Assembly (NCBI RefSeq): GCF_016756535.1
Contig: NZ_AP023247.1
Location: 868,001 to 932,000 of the forward strand
DNA: 64,000 bases
Origin: Mesorhizobium sp. 131-2-1
GTDB lineage: Bacteria > Pseudomonadota > Alphaproteobacteria > Rhizobiales > Rhizobiaceae
Direction: 5' to 3'
In this document: piece by piece, positions 1 through 9,536 of the stretch
Position numbering within the stretch: the stretch's first letter is position 1
How the letters are laid out: each line of letters opens with the position of its first letter
Program-made: the position numbers and the translations under genes
Notes under the pieces: generated by a model
The model's input: the letters and a program-made list of their open reading frames with translations, nothing else
Database searches by the model: none
What the model was told of the DNA's origin: nothing

Positions 1-1022
<1,022 letters not shown>

Positions 1023-1035
1023 CCCGTTCCCTACC

Positions 1036-1872
1036 TTACTTGACCGCGCCGGCGGCGATGCCGGCGATGAAATGACGCTGCAGGAGCACGAAGACGACGA
1101 GCATCGGAACGGTCAGCATGACAGCGCCGGCCATGATGCCGCCCCACGACACTTTGGTCAGGCCGATCAGCGTGCCGAGCGCCACCGGCGCGGTCATCGA
1201 ACCGGGCTGGCTGTTGATCAGCAGCGGCCAGAGATAATTGTTCCACGAGGCGAGGAAGAGGATGATGGCGAGCGCCGCCAGCATCGGCCGTGCCAAGGGC
1301 AGGGCGACGAACAGGAAGATGCGCCATTCCTTGACGCCCTCGACCCGGGCGGCGTCGAACAGATCGGCCGGCATCATCGAGAAGGCCTGCCGCATGAAGA
1401 GCACGCCGAGCGAATTGAACAGCGGCGGCACGATCAGCGCGATCCAGGTGTTGGCGAGCTGGAAGTCGCGCGCGACCATGATGAATTGCGGGATCAGCAC
1501 CACCGAATAGGGCAGCGTGATGGTGCCGAGGATGATCGCCACCACCCCGCCCTTGCCGACAAACTGGTAGCGCGCCAGCGCCCAGCCGGCCATCGAGGTG
1601 AGCAGCACCGACAGGAAGGTGTAGGTCACCGCCACCGAGACGGAGATGCCGATGGCGCCGACGAAATTGGTGTCGCGCTGCAGATTGTTGACGTTTTCGA
1701 TGAAATTGTCGTGCGGCAGAAGTTCGATGCCGGGGCTGAAGATGCCGTTGTCGGGCATGGTCGAGAACACCACCATCATCCACAGCGGAAACAGCCAGAT
1801 CACCGCCAGCGGCGTCAGGAAGAGATGCAGCGCTATGGCGCGGCCGAGCCGGCTTTGCGAACGCGAGGTCAT
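1036..1872 (-). CDS. Carbohydrate ABC transporter permease, MalG/UgpE type
   Basis: Inner-membrane permease of 278 aa. The first membrane segment is near residues 13-33 ([20 protein letters not shown]), and the EAA-type cytoplasmic loop for contact with the ATPase is seen in [20 protein letters not shown]. The ATG at 1872 overlaps the stop of the upstream permease in an ATGA tetranucleotide, which fixes the start and implies translational coupling. It pairs with the MalF/UgpA-type permease upstream to form the membrane channel of a CUT1 sugar importer. Confidence 0.95.
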   Translation of the reverse strand: MTSRSQSRLGRAIALHLFLTPLAVIWLFPLWMMVVFSTMPDNGIFSPGIELLPHDNFIENVNNLQRDTNFVGAIGISVSVAVTYTFLSVLLTSMAGWALARYQFVGKGGVVAIILGTITLPYSVVLIPQFIMVARDFQLANTWIALIVPPLFNSLGVLFMRQAFSMMPADLFDAARVEGVKEWRIFLFVALPLARPMLAALAIILFLASWNNYLWPLLINSQPGSMTAPVALGTLIGLTKVSWGGIMAGAVMLTVPMLVVFVLLQRHFIAGIAAGAVK

Positions 1873-2729
1873 TTCGGGTCCCTCGTCAGCCAGAGCTGCA
1901 CCAGCGTGATGGCGATGGCGAGGCCCGCCATGGTGTAGGCGACGGCCGAGGCGTAGCCGAAATTGAGCGAACGGAAGCCCTGGCGGTAGAGCAGCAGGCC
2001 GAGCGTCTCGGTGCCGCCGCCCGGGCCGCCGCGCTCGGTGATCAGGAACGGCTCGGTGAACAGCTGCATGGTGCCGATGATCGACAGCACGGCGCAAAAG
2101 ACGATGATCGGCTTCAACAGCGGCAGGGTGATGTAGAAGAACTGCTTGACCTTGCTGACGCGGTCGAGGGTCGCCGCCTCATAGACATCGTCGGGGATCG
2201 ACTGCAGGCCGGCGAGCAGGATGATGGCGTTGTAGCCGGCCCAGCGCCAGGTCACCGCGATCATGATCAGCGCCATTGCCGGGGTGACGTTGGAGAACCA
2301 GTCGACGCTGGGCAGGCCGACGCTGTTCAAGAGCTTGTTGATGATGCCGAAGTTGAGGTTGAACATCAGCCGGAACACCGCCGAATAGGCGACTTCGCCG
2401 ACCACCACCGGGGCGAAGAAGGCAAAGCGGTAGAGGCCGCGCGCCTTGAGCAGCGGCGAGTTCAACAGCACCGCCATGACGATCGCCAGCGAGATCATCA
2501 CCGGCACCTGGATGACCAGGATGAGCAGCGTGTTCTTGAGCGCGTTGTAGAAGGCGGGGTCGCCGATCAGCCGGCCCCAGTTGAAGGTCGGCGCAAAGCG
2601 CCACGGCACGGTGCGCGTCGCCTGGAAGGAGATCAGGAACGAACTGATGATCGGCCAGACCCAGAAGATGGAAAAGATCAGCAGATAGGGCGTGAGGAAA
2701 CGGTAGGCCGTGGCGTTCTGATGGCGCAT
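1869..2729 (-). CDS. Carbohydrate ABC transporter permease, MalF/UgpA type
   Basis: Inner-membrane permease of 286 aa, first of the permease pair. The N-terminus is hydrophobic (FLTPYLLIFSIFWVWPIISS) and the EAA loop is in YEAATLDRVSKVKQFFYITLP. ATG at 2729 is preceded by GGAGGAAAC (minus strand), a good ribosome site. It is followed by an ATGA overlap with the second permease. It stands 152 nt after the binding-protein gene, with a strong stem-loop in that gap, so it probably shares the transcript but at a lower level than the binding protein. Confidence 0.95.
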   Translation of the reverse strand: MRHQNATAYRFLTPYLLIFSIFWVWPIISSFLISFQATRTVPWRFAPTFNWGRLIGDPAFYNALKNTLLILVIQVPVMISLAIVMAVLLNSPLLKARGLYRFAFFAPVVVGEVAYSAVFRLMFNLNFGIINKLLNSVGLPSVDWFSNVTPAMALIMIAVTWRWAGYNAIILLAGLQSIPDDVYEAATLDRVSKVKQFFYITLPLLKPIIVFCAVLSIIGTMQLFTEPFLITERGGPGGGTETLGLLLYRQGFRSLNFGYASAVAYTMAGLAIAITLVQLWLTRDPK

Positions 2730-2841
2730 CGTTTCCTCCTTCTTTCCCCAGAGTTTCTTGTTCTTATAGAGCTCGCCGCAGCGGCGGTCAGGCAGCCCTG
2801 ATCAGCAGGCAATGCTCGGGACTGTCCTGACCCGAGACGAT

Positions 2842-2868
2842 ACCCCGGGCGGTCGCGCCGCCCGGGGT
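2842..2868 (-). other. Perfect 11-bp stem-loop between binding-protein and permease genes
   Basis: accccgggcgg (2842-2852) pairs with ccgcccggggt (2858-2868) around a 5-nt loop, 14 nt past the stop of the binding-protein gene. No T run follows on the minus strand, so it is better read as an mRNA-stabilising or partial-termination hairpin that raises binding protein over permease, as known for malE-malF, than as a full terminator. That role is inferred. Confidence 0.7.
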
Positions 2869-2881
2869 AGAGCGTTCTCGA

Positions 2882-4153
2882 CTATGACTTGACCGGCAGG
2901 CCTGTCGCCGCGGCGATCTGGTTGGCGGCATCGTCGAGCGCCGCCTTGGCGTCCGGATAGCCGCCGGCCAGGTATTTGGTCTGCACGGCGCGCATGATGA
3001 TCTCGGCGTCGCTCTGGAACTGCGTGCCGCGGCTCGGCACGACCTTGGGCAGCGTGGCGAGAATGTCCTTCCACACCGCCTGGCCGCCCCAATAGGGCAA
3101 CCCTTGCGCGACGTAGGGGTCGTCGAGCGCCGAGATCAGCGACGGAACCAGGCCGAAATCCTTCAGCATGGTGATCTGGCCCTCATTGGTCTCCAGGGTG
3201 TATTTCAAATAGGCGTAGGCCGCCTCCTTGTTCTTGCTGGCCGCGGTGATGGCGAGCGAGGAGCCGCCGAGATTGGCGGCGCGCGGGCCGTCGGCGGTCA
3301 GGCTCGGCATCGGATAGACGCCCCATTTGCCGTTCTCGCCGGCCGATTCGGTGCGGATGGTGCCTTCATACCAGCCGCCATAGACCTGGGTTGCGACCGC
3401 GCCGGCGGTGTTGTTGGTGATCTTGGTGCCCCAGTCGGCCGAGGCCATGATGCCGGCGTCCTTCATCTCCTTGATCTTGGTCAGCGTATCGACGCATTTC
3501 GGCTGGTTGACCGTGATCGTCTGGCCGTCCTCGGCGAAATAGCCGCAACCCTGCTCGTTGGAGATCATGCGGAAGAATTCGGTGTCGCCGTTGAAATCGG
3601 CGTTGGTCATGGTGACGCCGGGATTGGCGGCCTGGATCTTCTTGCCCGCGGCGATGAAATCGTCCCAGGTCTTGATCGAGGCGGGATCGACACCGGCCTT
3701 CTCGTAGAAGTCGCGGCGGTAGAAGGCGGCGACCGGGCCGGAATCCCACGGCATGGCATAGGCCTTGTCGCCGACCTCGAGCTCGGTGCGCTTGAAATCG
3801 GGGAATTTCTTCTGGTCCTCGGCGGTGTAGCCCAAGGTATGCAGGTCGACGAAGCAGTCGGGGAACTGGCTCCAGTAGTTCTCGGCCTCGCCATTCTCGA
3901 TCGAGACGATGTCAGGCAGGCCGACGCCGCCGGCGGCGCAGCCGGCGATCGACTTGTCATAGGTCGGCTGGTTGCCGAGATCCTCGACGGTCACCTTGAT
4001 GTCGGGGTATTTCTTGTTGAAGCCGGCGACGGTGGCCTTCAGCGACGAAGCCGCGATGTTCCAGCTCCAGATCGTGATTTCGCCGGATTGCGCGAGGGCC
4101 GGGCCGGAGCCCAAGGCAAGCGCGAGCGCGGCGCAGGTCAGTGTGGTGCGCAT
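2882..4153 (-). CDS. Extracellular sugar-binding protein of ABC transporter (family 1)
   Basis: Periplasmic solute receptor, 423 aa. A Sec signal peptide ends near residues 19-21 (GPALA-QSG), followed by EITIWSWN and the typical family 1 lobe structure (DIKVTVEDLG, YAMPWDSGPVAAFYRRD). It is the first gene of a CUT1 transporter operon running to the left edge. An AraC regulator is divergent, leaving a 106-nt control region that must hold both promoters. The ligand is probably a mono- or oligosaccharide or glycerol-phosphate-like compound; no catabolic gene is in view to decide. Confidence 0.95.
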   Translation of the reverse strand: MRTTLTCAALALALGSGPALAQSGEITIWSWNIAASSLKATVAGFNKKYPDIKVTVEDLGNQPTYDKSIAGCAAGGVGLPDIVSIENGEAENYWSQFPDCFVDLHTLGYTAEDQKKFPDFKRTELEVGDKAYAMPWDSGPVAAFYRRDFYEKAGVDPASIKTWDDFIAAGKKIQAANPGVTMTNADFNGDTEFFRMISNEQGCGYFAEDGQTITVNQPKCVDTLTKIKEMKDAGIMASADWGTKITNNTAGAVATQVYGGWYEGTIRTESAGENGKWGVYPMPSLTADGPRAANLGGSSLAITAASKNKEAAYAYLKYTLETNEGQITMLKDFGLVPSLISALDDPYVAQGLPYWGGQAVWKDILATLPKVVPSRGTQFQSDAEIIMRAVQTKYLAGGYPDAKAALDDAANQIAAATGLPVKS

Positions 4154-4259
4154 TGAACTCCTCCCATTTCATTTGCTCTCTAACTGTGAGCGTGCCTAAA
4201 TTAGGCGAGGCGGAAGGCTTGTCCCCGACAAAGGGAAAAGAAAATTGGCGGAAAGTAAG

Positions 4260-5126
4260 ATGCCGGAAAGGCCGTTCTACCAGCCTGGCGCCAGCAGCGT
4301 GGAAGGCATGCCGCTGATGCTGCAGATGTTCCACACACAGCCGCTGGTTATGCTCAAACCGCATTGGCACGCCCAGGTGGAGGTGAATTTCATCGTCCGC
4401 GGCAGCGTGCATTATTTGATGAACGACCACGAGATCTCGCTCTCCGCCGGTGAGATGTGCCTGTTCTGGGGCGGCCTGCCGCACCAGATGGACGATCTTT
4501 CCGACGATGCCGTTTATGCCGGGGCGCATCTGCCGCTGGTGCATTTCTTCCGGCTGCATCTGCCTACCGATGTCCGGCACCGGCTGATGACGGGCGCGAC
4601 TTTGGTGACGTCGGCCACCGACCAGGCCGACAACCACAATTTCGAGCGCTGGAACAGCTATGCCCGCTCGGGCGACGCGGCCAAGGCCGAGCATGCGGTG
4701 AACGAGCTGCTGCTTCGGCTGGAGCGGGTGCGGTTCGAACCCTACCGGCTTGTTTCGGGGGCTAGCGCCGGTCAGGCGGCGGGCAGCCCCTTCGACCAGC
4801 AGTCCTCGCGCAATGTCGGGCGCATGTGCGACTTCATCGCCGAGAATTTCCTCTATGAGATCGACTGCGTCGACATTGCGGCGGTCGTCGACATCCACCC
4901 GAAATACGCCATGAGCATCTTCAAGAAATCGACCGGCATGACGCTCAACGAGTATGTCAACCTGTTGCGGCTGAGCTACGCGCAGGCGCTGCTGATGCAC
5001 GAGGACGCCAATGTGCTGCGCGTCGCCATGGATTCGGGCTTCGGTTCGCTCAGCGCCTTCAACAAGTCGTTCCGCAAGCTCGCCGGCATGTCGCCTTCCG
5101 ATTTCCGCCGGGCCGGCGTCAGATAA
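4260..5126 (+). CDS. AraC-family transcriptional regulator
   Basis: Probable regulator of the divergent sugar transporter. The N-terminal half is cupin-like (LKPHWHAQVEVNFIVRG, GEMCLFWGGLPHQ), the usual sugar-sensing domain; the C-terminal ~100 residues form the two helix-turn-helix units of AraC proteins (IAAVVDIHPKYAMSIFKK; VAMDSGFGSLSAFNKSFRK) and end with the family hallmark GMSPSDFRR. I chose ATG 4260 because GGAAAG lies just upstream; a TTG at 4245 in the same frame, behind AGGGAAAAG, would add five residues. Gene orientation and sugar-type cupin together suggest it activates the operon at 1-4153. Confidence 0.9.
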   Translation: MPERPFYQPGASSVEGMPLMLQMFHTQPLVMLKPHWHAQVEVNFIVRGSVHYLMNDHEISLSAGEMCLFWGGLPHQMDDLSDDAVYAGAHLPLVHFFRLHLPTDVRHRLMTGATLVTSATDQADNHNFERWNSYARSGDAAKAEHAVNELLLRLERVRFEPYRLVSGASAGQAAGSPFDQQSSRNVGRMCDFIAENFLYEIDCVDIAAVVDIHPKYAMSIFKKSTGMTLNEYVNLLRLSYAQALLMHEDANVLRVAMDSGFGSLSAFNKSFRKLAGMSPSDFRRAGVR

Positions 5127-5138
5127 AAGACGTCCGCT

Positions 5139-6512
5139 TCAAGCGGGCTTCATCGCCGGGAAACCGACAACCACGCCGAGACCCGGCTTTCGGTCCTCCA
5201 GCACGATCGTCGCTCCATGCAGGTCGGCGATGGCCCGCACCAGGCTCAGGCCGAGGCCGCTGCCGGGCGTGGTGCGGCTCGAGTCCAGCCGGTAGAGGCG
5301 CTGGAACACTTTTTCGCGTTCCTCGGCCGGGATGCCGGGACCGTTGTCGGCGATCTGCGCAAGGATGCGATCGTCCTGCCTCGCCACCGACAGTTCGATC
5401 GCCGTGCCCCTGGGGCAGTGCCGCAGGGCGTTTTCCACCAGATTGGCGAACATCTGCATCAGCAGGTCGCGATCGCCATGGACCGTGCTTGCCGTGCCGG
5501 GCGGGACTTTCGCCGACAGCGACTTGCCGTCGTCCTCGGCGACATCGGCATAGATCTCGGCCAGGGTCTCGATGACGCTGCCGACGTCCAGGTCGACGAA
5601 GCGCGCCTTGCGGGCGCCCGCCTCGATCTGGGCGATGCGCAGCAGCGCGTCGAAGGTCTCGTTGATCTTCAGGCTCTCGGCGCGTGCCTCGGCGAGATCG
5701 CCGGAAACCTCCTGGCCTGACGTCGTCCTGTCGGCGGCGGCCTCCAAGATCATCTGCAGGCGGTTGAGCGGCGTCTTCAGGTCGTGGGCAATGTTGGCGC
5801 TGACCTCCCGCATGCCGGCGACCAATGCCGACAGGCGGTCGAGGGCAGCGTTGACCTGGGCGGAAACGGCATCGATGTCGTCGCCATTGCCGATCAGGGG
5901 AATGCGGGCGTCGAGCCGGCCGTGCGAGACGTCGACCATGGTGCTGGCGATGCCGTCGAGGCGGCGCTGGACGCGCGAGGCAAGCACGGCGCCGCCGGCA
6001 ACCGCGAGTCCGGTGATGATGAGCGTCGCCCAGCCGAAGCTCATCAGCACGATCTCTTCCAGCTCCTGGGTCGCGGAAAGGCTGAAGGCGACGCTCAGGT
6101 TGTTCGCTCCAACCTCTCCCGAGTAGGCGCGGTACATGGTGTCGGGGGGCACGCCCGGCAATCTCGCGGCAAACATCGAAAAGCCATCCGGAAGATCCGA
6201 CGCGGTGAAGTTGCCCGCCAGATGTGTGCCGTCGGGGCCGGTCAGCGAAAACAGCTGCTCCTTGTCGGCGCTGAGCTGGGCATGGTCGTTGACCGTGGCG
6301 ACGAGGTCTTCCTGATCGTTTTCCGCATAGGTCACCGCCACGACCGAATAGGTTTCCTCGATGGATTCATCGAGACGCCTTGCGAGGTCGGCGCTCATCA
6401 GCTGGTAGACGATTGCGCCGGACAGGATGAAGGCCAGCACGAACAGGAAGGCGAAGGTCAGCGCCAGCCGGAACGGGGTGCTGCGCAGCAGGCTGGGCGG
6501 CGCCGTGCTCAT
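5139..6512 (-). CDS. Sensor histidine kinase (HAMP, HisKA, HATPase_c)
   Basis: Inner-membrane sensor kinase of 457 aa. It has an N-terminal membrane segment (about 15-36), a periplasmic domain, a second membrane segment (about 155-179) and a HAMP region (SRVQRRLDGI). Phospho-acceptor His243 is in ANIAHDLKTPLNRLQ, then N box (LVENALRHC), G1 box DNGPGIP and G2 box GSGLGLSLV. It is co-directional with the OmpR-type regulator upstream; the 60-nt gap is almost wholly a palindromic repeat that starts at the regulator's stop. ATG 6512 is preferred; a GTG at 6554 in frame would be translated out of the repeat itself. The signal is unknown. Confidence 0.93.
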   Translation of the reverse strand: MSTAPPSLLRSTPFRLALTFAFLFVLAFILSGAIVYQLMSADLARRLDESIEETYSVVAVTYAENDQEDLVATVNDHAQLSADKEQLFSLTGPDGTHLAGNFTASDLPDGFSMFAARLPGVPPDTMYRAYSGEVGANNLSVAFSLSATQELEEIVLMSFGWATLIITGLAVAGGAVLASRVQRRLDGIASTMVDVSHGRLDARIPLIGNGDDIDAVSAQVNAALDRLSALVAGMREVSANIAHDLKTPLNRLQMILEAAADRTTSGQEVSGDLAEARAESLKINETFDALLRIAQIEAGARKARFVDLDVGSVIETLAEIYADVAEDDGKSLSAKVPPGTASTVHGDRDLLMQMFANLVENALRHCPRGTAIELSVARQDDRILAQIADNGPGIPAEEREKVFQRLYRLDSSRTTPGSGLGLSLVRAIADLHGATIVLEDRKPGLGVVVGFPAMKPA

Positions 6513-6523
6513 GCTCTTTGTTC

Positions 6524-6575
6524 CGGCGCAATTGCGGACGCAAAGCCGTTCCACATTTTTCCTGGAATGGCTCTA
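6524..6575 (-). repeat. Dispersed palindromic repeat, family A, copy 1
   Basis: Reading the minus strand, TAGAGCCATTCCAGGAAAAA leads to a distal arm GCGTCCGCAATTGCG. The TAG is the response-regulator stop codon. Two further copies at 7328-7377 and 14121-14169 share AGC-ATTCCAGGAAAA and the distal CG-CAATTGC/GGAATTGC arm, and each also begins at a gene's stop codon. The arms can fold into an interrupted hairpin. Repeats of this kind are common between rhizobial genes. Confidence 0.8.
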
Positions 6576-7250
6576 AAGCGGCACATGCAGGCTGTAGCCG
6601 GTGTTGCGCACCGTATGAATGAGCGGGACATCGAACGGCTTGTCGACCTTGGTGCGCAGCCGGCTGATATGGGTCTCGACGACGCTGGTCTTGGGATCGA
6701 AATGGAAATCCCAGACGCGCTCCAGAAGCATGGTGCGGGTGATGACGCGGCCCTCGCCGCGCATCAGCACTTCGAGCAGGCTGAATTCGCGCGGCTGCAG
6801 GTCGATCGTCTGTCCCTGCCTGGTCACGCGCCGCTGGATCAGGTCCATCTCGAGGTCGGCGACGCGCAAGCTTGTCTTCTGCTCCTGTGCCGCCGGCCTG
6901 CGGCCGAGCGCGTTGATGCGGGCGAGCAGCTCGGAAAAGGCGAACGGTTTCACCAGATAGTCGTCGCCGCCAGCCTCGAGCCCTTCCACCCGGTCGTCGA
7001 CGCCGCCGATCGAGGTCAGGAAGATGGCCGGCGTGCGCACGCCGGCGGCGCGCACCGCCTTGATCATCGACAGCCCATCGAGGCCCGGGATCATGCGGTC
7101 GGCGACGATCACGTCATAGCCGTTGCGGGTCGCGGCAAAGAGGCCGTCGTGACCATTGCGCAAGAGATCGCAGACATGTCCGGCCTCGGTCAGCCCCCTG
7201 ACGACATAGTCGGCGGTCCTCGGATCGTCCTCAACCAGCAGAAGTCGCAT
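6573..7250 (-). CDS. OmpR-family response regulator
   Basis: DNA-binding partner of the kinase encoded downstream; 225 aa. The receiver has the acidic pocket VEDD (6-9), phospho-accepting Asp51 (VIVADRMIPGLDG), Thr/Ser in FLTSIG and Lys in YLVKPF. The winged-helix output domain has RRVTRQGQTIDLQPREFSLL and ends with VETHISRLRTKVD and VRNTGYSL. ATG 7250 fits the family start (MRLLLVEDD); upstream in-frame codons fall in repeat sequence. Phosphorylation by the adjacent kinase is inferred from gene pairing. Confidence 0.95.
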   Translation of the reverse strand: MRLLLVEDDPRTADYVVRGLTEAGHVCDLLRNGHDGLFAATRNGYDVIVADRMIPGLDGLSMIKAVRAAGVRTPAIFLTSIGGVDDRVEGLEAGGDDYLVKPFAFSELLARINALGRRPAAQEQKTSLRVADLEMDLIQRRVTRQGQTIDLQPREFSLLEVLMRGEGRVITRTMLLERVWDFHFDPKTSVVETHISRLRTKVDKPFDVPLIHTVRNTGYSLHVPL

Positions 7251-7327
7251 CGTTCCGCGCTTTTCCAATCTGTCGCGCCGGCATGCTAGCCCTGCCTGCG
7301 GCTTTTTCTTGGCCGTATCTCTTGGCC

Positions 7328-7377
7328 TGACGCAATTGCCGACGCAAAACGCTACACGATTTTCCTGGAATGCTTCA
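7328..7377 (-). repeat. Dispersed palindromic repeat, family A, copy 2
   Basis: On the minus strand it starts with the TGA stop (7377-7375) of the COG4705-like gene, continues AGCATTCCAGGAAAATCGTG, and ends with GTCGGCAATTGCGTC. It fills about 50 nt of the 124-nt gap before the response regulator. Confidence 0.8.
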
Positions 7378-8169
7378 GTCGGCGTCGAGCAGGATGTTTT
7401 CGGCCTCATCGACGGTCTGTTTCAATGTCATGTAGAGAACCAGCGCGATTATGCAGCCGAGGAAGATAACGCTGGTGACCGTGGTGCCGAAGCCCATGCC
7501 GCCATACTCGACCGGCTGGGCAAGCAGGTCGCCGAAGGACGCGCCGAGCGGTCGGGTCAGGATATAGGCGAGCCAGAAGGCAAGGATGGCGTCGAGGCCG
7601 AAGGCGTAGTAGCCGACGGCGATGAGCACAATGACGCCGCCGAAGATGAGACCGGTGGTGAGATAGCCCAGGTCGAAAGTCTCGGCCATCAGATCGCCGG
7701 CGGCCGTGCCCAGCGAGAAGGTGAACAGGATCGCAAGCCAGTAGAAGATCTCGCGCCGGGTGGTGAAGATGGTGTGGATCGACAGGGTCCTTTCGCTCGC
7801 GTACCAGGCCAGGAAAGTCAAAGCGAGCACGATGGTGAAGCAAAATGTCGTCGTCTCCAGCCCTACGCCGAAATTGTCGACGAGATTGTCCGTAACGAGG
7901 GTGCCGACGACGCTGATCAGCACGACCGCCAGCCAGTAAGCCCAGGGCACGTAACGCTTCTGCGCGAATTGCAGGGCGAGGGCGACGATAAGGACGCCGG
8001 TCATGATGAGCGAAGTGAAGGTGAGACCAAGGCCGAGATTAACGGCCAGATAGTCGGCAGCCGTCTCGCCCATGGTTACCGCCAAGACCTTGATCATCCA
8101 GAAATCGACGGTGACGTCCGGAACCCGGTTGACCGGGGGCGCGGCGAATTCGTTGGCCGGTGACGGCAT
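7375..8169 (-). CDS. Multi-pass membrane protein, COG4705-like
   Basis: 264-aa integral membrane protein with about eight hydrophobic segments. It has two related halves: VDFWMIKVLAVTMGETAADYL near residue 21 and IFYWLAILFTFSLGTAAGDLM near residue 138, each ending in a Gly-Glu/Thr-Ala-Ala-Asp motif. This internal duplication is typical of the uncharacterised COG4705 family. It lies between a small exported protein gene and a two-component pair, all on the minus strand, so it may be a target or co-sensor of that system. The conserved acidic residues inside membrane segments suggest cation handling, but this is only inference. Confidence 0.85.
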   Translation of the reverse strand: MPSPANEFAAPPVNRVPDVTVDFWMIKVLAVTMGETAADYLAVNLGLGLTFTSLIMTGVLIVALALQFAQKRYVPWAYWLAVVLISVVGTLVTDNLVDNFGVGLETTTFCFTIVLALTFLAWYASERTLSIHTIFTTRREIFYWLAILFTFSLGTAAGDLMAETFDLGYLTTGLIFGGVIVLIAVGYYAFGLDAILAFWLAYILTRPLGASFGDLLAQPVEYGGMGFGTTVTSVIFLGCIIALVLYMTLKQTVDEAENILLDAD

Positions 8170-8193
8170 GGTTGGCTCCCTTGCGTGCGCGCA

Positions 8194-8451
8194 TCACTTG
8201 CCCAGGATCTTCATCGCCTGGGCGAAGAAGTCGTCGGCGCGCTTGTCGTCGTCGGCATTGCAGCGCTCGATGCCTTTGGTCTCCAGTTCGGAAACCTTGT
8301 TCTTGTCGGCGTCGCTGAGCTTTGCCGTCGCTTCAGCGGAGCGCAGATCCTTGAGCGCGGTCTCGCAAGGGGTCGGCGCGGCCGATGCGGTCGAAAGCGG
8401 GTGGGCGACGGCAATCGCGGCAAGCGAAAAGGCGACAACAAATTTGGTCAT
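8194..8451 (-). CDS. Small exported hypothetical protein
   Basis: 85 aa. A signal peptide of about 24 residues (VVAFSLAAIAVAHPLSTASA-APT) is followed by a short charged helical domain with two cysteines (TPCETALKDL, IERCNADDDK) that could form one disulfide in the periplasm. The tail RADDFFAQAMKILGK is amphipathic. I do not recognise a family. It stands 24 nt upstream of the COG4705-like gene and probably shares its transcript, starting the membrane protein-regulator-kinase cluster. The promoter region (8452-8687) is shared with a divergent methyltransferase gene. Confidence 0.8.
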   Translation of the reverse strand: MTKFVVAFSLAAIAVAHPLSTASAAPTPCETALKDLRSAEATAKLSDADKNKVSELETKGIERCNADDDKRADDFFAQAMKILGK

Positions 8452-8687
8452 GGATTTCGGGTCCTGATCTGAGCCGATCTTCGGCAGCGTCTGAAAAGAT
8501 CCGCCTCAAATCCCGTGCGGCGGCAGTCACGAGGTTAGGCGCGCCAATTCACCTCAGCCTGTCCGCGGCCTTACAAATTCGTAAGAATGACCTGAAAATA
8601 TCGCCGGGACCTCGCCATCGGGCGGGAGAAAGGCTAGTTGAACGGCACGTTTCCTATCGCGATGGCCGCTGGAGCAGCGAAAACAGA

Positions 8688-9320
8688 ATGGCTTACGCTT
8701 CCCTGAAGTCGGCGCCGAAGGCGTTCGACCAGCACAAGCGCCTGATCGTCGTGCAGGTCGCCGCCGTGGTTGCCATCGGCCTGCTCCTGTTCTCAAAGCC
8801 GTTTCTCAGCGAGAGCTCGGGCGCGCACGAATCGCTGGAGCTTGCGGGCTTCATCCTAGTGCTCGGCTGCGTCCTCGGCCGTCTGTGGAGCATCCTCTAT
8901 GTCGGCGGCAGGAAGAACGACGAGCTGATCGTCTCAGGTCCGTTCTCGATGATGCAGAACCCGCTCTATTTCTTCTCGACGGTCGGTGCGGTCGGCATCG
9001 GATTGATGTTCGGGTCGGTGCTGGCGGCCGTGATCCTTGGCCTGGCGAGCTTCCTCGTCTTCCGCTTCACAGCGCGCAAGGAGGCCGAGTTCCTGTTTGG
9101 CAAGTTCGGCGCGGCCTATGCGGCCTATGCCGAGCGGACGCCCCGGTTCTGGCCGAACCCGATGCTTTATCGAGACCAGGACCAGTGGCTGTTCTCCACG
9201 AGTGCGCTGAAGAGCACCTTCCGCGACGGGCTCTATTTCCTGGCGCTGTTCCCGCTGATCGAAACGGTCGAGTATTTGCGGATGAGCGGCGTCCTGCCCA
9301 CCCTGTTCACCGTCTACTGA
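8688..9320 (+). CDS. Membrane methyltransferase, isoprenylcysteine carboxyl methyltransferase / PEMT-like
   Basis: 210 aa with several membrane segments (VVQVAAVVAIGLLLFSKPF; ELAGFILVLGCVLGRLWSILYVG). The central GPFSMMQNPLYFFS and following hydrophobic stretch, then ARKEAEFLFGKFGAAYAAYAERTPRF, are the signature of the PEMT/ICMT family, where the RxP/NPLY and E-F-Y elements bind S-adenosylmethionine. The acceptor is not known; bacterial members are often of unassigned function. ATG 8688 was chosen because the first membrane helix follows it directly. Gene is divergent from the small exported protein. Confidence 0.85.
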   Translation: MAYASLKSAPKAFDQHKRLIVVQVAAVVAIGLLLFSKPFLSESSGAHESLELAGFILVLGCVLGRLWSILYVGGRKNDELIVSGPFSMMQNPLYFFSTVGAVGIGLMFGSVLAAVILGLASFLVFRFTARKEAEFLFGKFGAAYAAYAERTPRFWPNPMLYRDQDQWLFSTSALKSTFRDGLYFLALFPLIETVEYLRMSGVLPTLFTVY

Positions 9321-9536
9321 TCATCGCCGCTTGCCGCGCGCCGCGCGGCGGGTGCTTTCCAGAAGGATCGCCAGGCAGCCGGCCAGGAGCAGGAAGCCGC
9401 CGATGAGCGGCGGCAGCCCGAGCAGTTTCACCGCGGCGGCGATCAGAGCGATCAGGATCAGCGCCAGCAGGGCCAGGCTGCCATCGTCGACGAACATGCC
9501 GAAGAGCTCCTTCAGCACCAGACGGACGATGTTCAT
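9321..9536 (-). CDS. Small membrane protein
   Basis: 71-aa protein with two hydrophobic segments (SLALLALILIALIAAAVKLLGL and LIGGFLLLAGCLAILLES) and a basic tail RRAARGKRR facing the cytoplasm by the positive-inside rule. Its ATG (9536) overlaps the stop of the COG4280-like gene in ATGA, so the two are translationally coupled. No family recognised. It may be a small partner of the larger membrane protein. Confidence 0.75.
   Translation of the reverse strand: MNIVRLVLKELFGMFVDDGSLALLALILIALIAAAVKLLGLPPLIGGFLLLAGCLAILLESTRRAARGKRR

Noticed and set aside
6513..6554. Extended start (GTG 6554) for the kinase
   Set aside because: The extra 14 residues would be coded by the palindromic repeat; ATG 6512 leaves a normal kinase N-terminus.
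5784..7289. A 501-codon plus-strand open frame
   Set aside because: Spans the opposite strand of both kinase and regulator genes and the repeat between them; no recognisable protein.
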